Source of the DNA: Paenochrobactrum gallinarii
Lineage (GTDB): Bacteria; Pseudomonadota; Alphaproteobacteria; Rhizobiales; Rhizobiaceae
NCBI RefSeq assembly: GCF_014205685.1
Contig: NZ_JACIIU010000003.1
Coordinates: forward strand, 248,001-312,000
Direction: 5' to 3'
DNA: 64,000 bases
Below the pieces are notes generated by a model. That model ran no database searches. It was not told where the DNA came from and worked only from the letters and a program-made list of their open reading frames with translations. A program made the translations under genes and the position numbers. This document shows, one piece after another, positions 61,091 to 64,000 of the stretch (its first letter is position 1; each line of letters begins with the position of its first letter).

Positions 61091-64000
61091 TTATTCGCCT
61101 TTTTGCTCAGCCATGGCTGCATGATGCAACTCATCATCAAGACGGGCGGCCTCATGCGCTTTTGGCTTTACAAAACGACCAAGCAATAAATAGGCAACCG
61201 GTGTTACAAAAAGCGTTGCAAAGGTTGCAAGGCCAAGACCACCCACAATCACCCAGCCAAGCGAGATACGGGCTTCTGCACCGGCACCTGATGCCATTAC
61301 AAGCGGCACACCGCCTAACACACCACAAATCATGGTCATGCAAACAGGACGCAGGCGAATATTGGAAGCCTCCTCAATTGCCTCACGCAATTGATAGCCA
61401 CGGTCACGCAACTGATCGGCAAATTCAACGATCAAAATACCGTTTTTCGCCATGATGCCGACCAGTAGCACCAAACCGATCTGGCTATACACATTAAGAT
61501 TGGTGCCTGTCAGCAGCATCGCCACCACCGCACAACCTAACCCCAACGGCACGGTAGCCATCACAATCACCGCACTGATGAAGCTTTCAAACTGCGCCGC
61601 CAACACCAAAAGAATGATGATGATTGCAAAACCGAAAACCATCATCAGCCCTTGCGAGGTTTCATCAAGCGTGCTTGCTTCCGCCAACGGAATAATGTGT
61701 GAACCGGCAGGCAGCAAAGGCTCTGCAACCGTCAACGCTGTCTGATAAGCATTGCCAAGGGCAAAATCATCACGCAAACCGGTTGTGATAGAAACCGAAC
61801 GCATCCGTTCTTCACGGTTCAATTGCGGCGGCACAGCTTTTTCTTCAATATCGACAATCGAGGCCATCGGCACATAACGGCCATCCGATGTTTTCAGGAA
61901 GATATTTTCCAGATCGGTCGGATCATCCACCGGATGGGTGGTGGAAAGGAGCTTTACGTCAAAACTGCGATCCCCCACATAAACCGAACCGATTTTACGA
62001 CCATCCAGCATTGCCTGCACCGCATTAGCCAGACCAGTAATATCGATACCCAAATCAGAAGCGCGCTCGCGATTGATGGTAATCGACAATTGCGGCTGTG
62101 TCGGCTCAACCGACAGACGTGGCTTGTCAAAGCGCGGATCTTTTTCCAATTCACGTACAATCGCCTGTGCTGATTGCTGCAATTTCTCATAATCATTACC
62201 GAGAATTGCAAATTGCAAACCACTACCGGCACCACGAATACCAAGACTGTTTGGCTGCATGGAGAAAATACGTGCACCCGTTATGCCACGCATACGTGCA
62301 TTGGCATCGGCCATAATCTCCTGCTGGCTGCGACTGCGCTTATCCCATGGTGCCAAGGTCAGCACCACAAAACCGCTATTGGATGAACCAAAGCTGCCAG
62401 AAATTGCATAAGTGGTGAGAATTTCTCCGCTCTCCCGCAACGGGCGCAGTGCCACTTCCACTTTGTCCATCTGCTCACGCAAGAAATCAACACTGATACC
62501 CTGCGGCCCGCTCACGCGCAGCATCGCAGCAGAGCGATCTTCGCTCGGCGTCAACTCCTGACGGATTTGCGTATAACCGATATAGCTGAAGCCCGCAAAA
62601 ATGACCGCAATCAGGACGATTGCAAGCGGCGCATTGAGACAAAAGCGCAAAGAAATACGATAAAGATTACTTAAAGCAGCGCCGGTTTTGCGTATCATAC
62701 CAGGTGCTTTTTCATGTTCCTCCGCATCATTGCCTTGCTTTAAAAAGCGCGAGGCCAGCATCGGGCAAAGGGTGAGCGCCACAACCCCTGAAAGCAGAAC
62801 TGCAATAGCCAGAACAAAACCAAACTCGCGGAAAAGACCGCCCGCCTGCCCCGGCAAGAAGGAAATCGGCACAAAGACAGCAATCAAAGTCAGCGTAGTG
62901 GCAATGACTGCAAAAAACACTTCCCTTGTACCAAGCACGGCGGCAGCGCGCGGCCCGAGCCCCATATTGCGGCGGCGCACGATATTTTCCAGCACCACAA
63001 TCGCATCATCAACCACAAGCCCCGTGGCCAGCACCAGCGCCAGAAGCGTGATAATATTGATAGAAAATCCCGCCAGATAAACCGCAGCAATCGTGCCGAT
63101 CAAAGCCACCGGCAAAGACACCGCCGGAATAATGGTGGCGCGCAAATCCCACAAGAAAACGAAAATCACCAGCACCACAATGATACCGGAAATAATCAAC
63201 GCTAAAATCACTTCATGAATAGCACCGTTAATGAAGGTCGCATCATCACTGGTGACGCTGATTTCAATGCCTTCCGGCAAGGTTTCCTTCAAGCCTTCCA
63301 CTGCCGCACGCACACCTTCAGAAATATCCAGCGTATTGGACTGAGCTTGGCGCACAATACCAAGGCCAATGGCGGTTTTACCATTAGAGCGCACTTCGGA
63401 GGTGATAATGTCCGGCCCCAAAGTGACCGTTGCCACATCGCGCAATTTGGTGCGATCGTTCAGGCTGATATTTTCAAAGCCTTCCGGTGTCGTCACATTG
63501 GCAGTGGCACGCACAACAATTGACTGATCAGTGCTGCGCAAAGAACCGGCTGGTGCATCAAGCGCCATTGATGACAGCGCTTTGGTAATATCGGCGATGG
63601 TTAAGCCATAACTTGCCAAACGTCCCTGATGAATATCAATGCGGAAAATCTTGTCGCGATCACCATTAATCTGCACATCGGCCACACCCGGCACAGCAGA
63701 CAATACATCGGTGATCTGGTCATCTACCAACACGGTCATGTCATCAATTGACATGGTGTCGGAGGTGACCGCCAAACGCATCACCGCATCAGCATTGGCA
63801 TCAGCTTTAATAATACGCGAAGCATCGGCTTCATCGGGCAACGAATTGACAATACGCGAAATCGCATCGCGCATATCAGCTGCGGCTACATTGAGATCAA
63901 CGCCATCATTAAATTCAACAGTCACACGGCTGCGGCCAAATGAAGAGTTCGATGTAATGGCCTTTACGCCGGAAACACGTGCAACCGCATTTTCAATCAC
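61091..64000 (-). CDS. RND-family efflux transporter, inner-membrane subunit (partial)
   Basis: The 969 codons seen are the C-terminal part of an AcrB/MexB-type proton antiporter; the N-terminus, probably 60-80 residues, lies beyond the window. The frame stays open to the window edge, so the GTG there should not be taken as a start. Landmarks: VDDAIVVLENIVRRRNMGLGPRAA (the TM4 Asp region), AVFVPISFLPGQAGGLFREFGFVLAIAVLLSGVVALTLCPML, the periplasmic porter segments, and MAKNGILIVEFADQLRDRG near the C-terminus. It exports drugs or metabolites with a periplasmic adaptor and an outer-membrane channel not in the window. Confidence 0.95.
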   Translation of the reverse strand: MIENAVARVSGVKAITSNSSFGRSRVTVEFNDGVDLNVAAADMRDAISRIVNSLPDEADASRIIKADANADAVMRLAVTSDTMSIDDMTVLVDDQITDVLSAVPGVADVQINGDRDKIFRIDIHQGRLASYGLTIADITKALSSMALDAPAGSLRSTDQSIVVRATANVTTPEGFENISLNDRTKLRDVATVTLGPDIITSEVRSNGKTAIGLGIVRQAQSNTLDISEGVRAAVEGLKETLPEGIEISVTSDDATFINGAIHEVILALIISGIIVVLVIFVFLWDLRATIIPAVSLPVALIGTIAAVYLAGFSINIITLLALVLATGLVVDDAIVVLENIVRRRNMGLGPRAAAVLGTREVFFAVIATTLTLIAVFVPISFLPGQAGGLFREFGFVLAIAVLLSGVVALTLCPMLASRFLKQGNDAEEHEKAPGMIRKTGAALSNLYRISLRFCLNAPLAIVLIAVIFAGFSYIGYTQIRQELTPSEDRSAAMLRVSGPQGISVDFLREQMDKVEVALRPLRESGEILTTYAISGSFGSSNSGFVVLTLAPWDKRSRSQQEIMADANARMRGITGARIFSMQPNSLGIRGAGSGLQFAILGNDYEKLQQSAQAIVRELEKDPRFDKPRLSVEPTQPQLSITINRERASDLGIDITGLANAVQAMLDGRKIGSVYVGDRSFDVKLLSTTHPVDDPTDLENIFLKTSDGRYVPMASIVDIEEKAVPPQLNREERMRSVSITTGLRDDFALGNAYQTALTVAEPLLPAGSHIIPLAEASTLDETSQGLMMVFGFAIIIILLVLAAQFESFISAVIVMATVPLGLGCAVVAMLLTGTNLNVYSQIGLVLLVGIMAKNGILIVEFADQLRDRGYQLREAIEEASNIRLRPVCMTMICGVLGGVPLVMASGAGAEARISLGWVIVGGLGLATFATLFVTPVAYLLLGRFVKPKAHEAARLDDELHHAAMAEQKGE

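Noticed and set aside
1-64000. tRNA, rRNA, CRISPR, insertion sequences, prophage
   Set aside because: Spacers were scanned by eye for tRNA T-loops, direct-repeat/spacer arrays, transposase or integrase motifs; none was seen.

Overview
The window looks like a chromosomal segment of an alphaproteobacterium, most likely a Brucellaceae-type member of the Hyphomicrobiales with a moderate GC content (by eye about 50%). This is an inference from the gene families: an NrtR-controlled nadA/nadC locus, the carboxyspermidine route to spermidine, a reductive pyrimidine pathway under a RutR-type regulator, an OxyR/catalase divergon, a possible RirA-type iron box, and a CcsR/alpha-r14-like small RNA. No rRNA, tRNA, IS element, prophage or CRISPR array was seen. 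Most of the window is ordinary chromosome, densely coded and often in tight operons with ATGA overlaps.

Layout. 1-3.4 kb: end of a pentapeptide-repeat protein, a VOC protein, a small membrane protein, an orphan LacI regulator and an Ada methyltransferase/regulator. 3.4-8.3 kb: a FecBCD-type (siderophore/heme/corrinoid class) ABC importer co-transcribed with two genes I cannot assign, closed by a terminator. 8.3-19.1 kb: mostly minus-strand housekeeping genes (aspartate dehydrogenase, purC, guaA, thioesterase, rsmB, dsbB with a DUF5993-like mini-protein, katA), oxyR on plus, then guaB. 19.3-27.0 kb: a six-gene plus-strand operon that fits the aerobic 2-aminobenzoyl-CoA (anthraniloyl-CoA) pathway: fused monooxygenase/Old-Yellow-Enzyme, SDR, enoyl-CoA hydratase, acyl-CoA dehydrogenase, RidA-like protein and a hydratase/dehydrogenase fusion, but no CoA ligase. 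27-33 kb: methyltransferase, MATE pump, tautomerase, fpr, a SufR-like regulator and an MFS pump.

33.5-41.2 kb: carboxyspermidine decarboxylase and dehydrogenase, nadC-nadA-nrtR with paired operators, panC and a lipoprotein-like hydrolase. 41.4-43.2 kb: a fusion of a ring-cleaving dioxygenase-like and an MhqD-like hydrolase; just upstream, on the same strand, lies a compact RNA gene with three hairpins that each present a CCUCCUCC (anti-Shine-Dalgarno) loop, the last being a Rho-independent terminator. 43.5-49.4 kb: a 21-bp tandem duplication, a small membrane protein, fadD, a HAD phosphatase, an AstE-like deacylase and pgi. 49.6-61.0 kb: coxG, then the pyrimidine region: preT-preA, rutR, beta-ureidopropionase, dihydropyrimidinase and a four-gene NMT1/THI5-type ABC importer, with two RutR-like operators. 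61.1 kb to the end: an RND efflux pump truncated by the window edge.

Most notable: the triple anti-SD RNA at 43.08-43.19 kb, the two unassigned genes in the iron-type ABC operon, the ligase-less anthraniloyl-CoA operon with an atypical RidA, and the absence of nadB beside nadA/nadC while an aspartate dehydrogenase gene is present elsewhere in the window.
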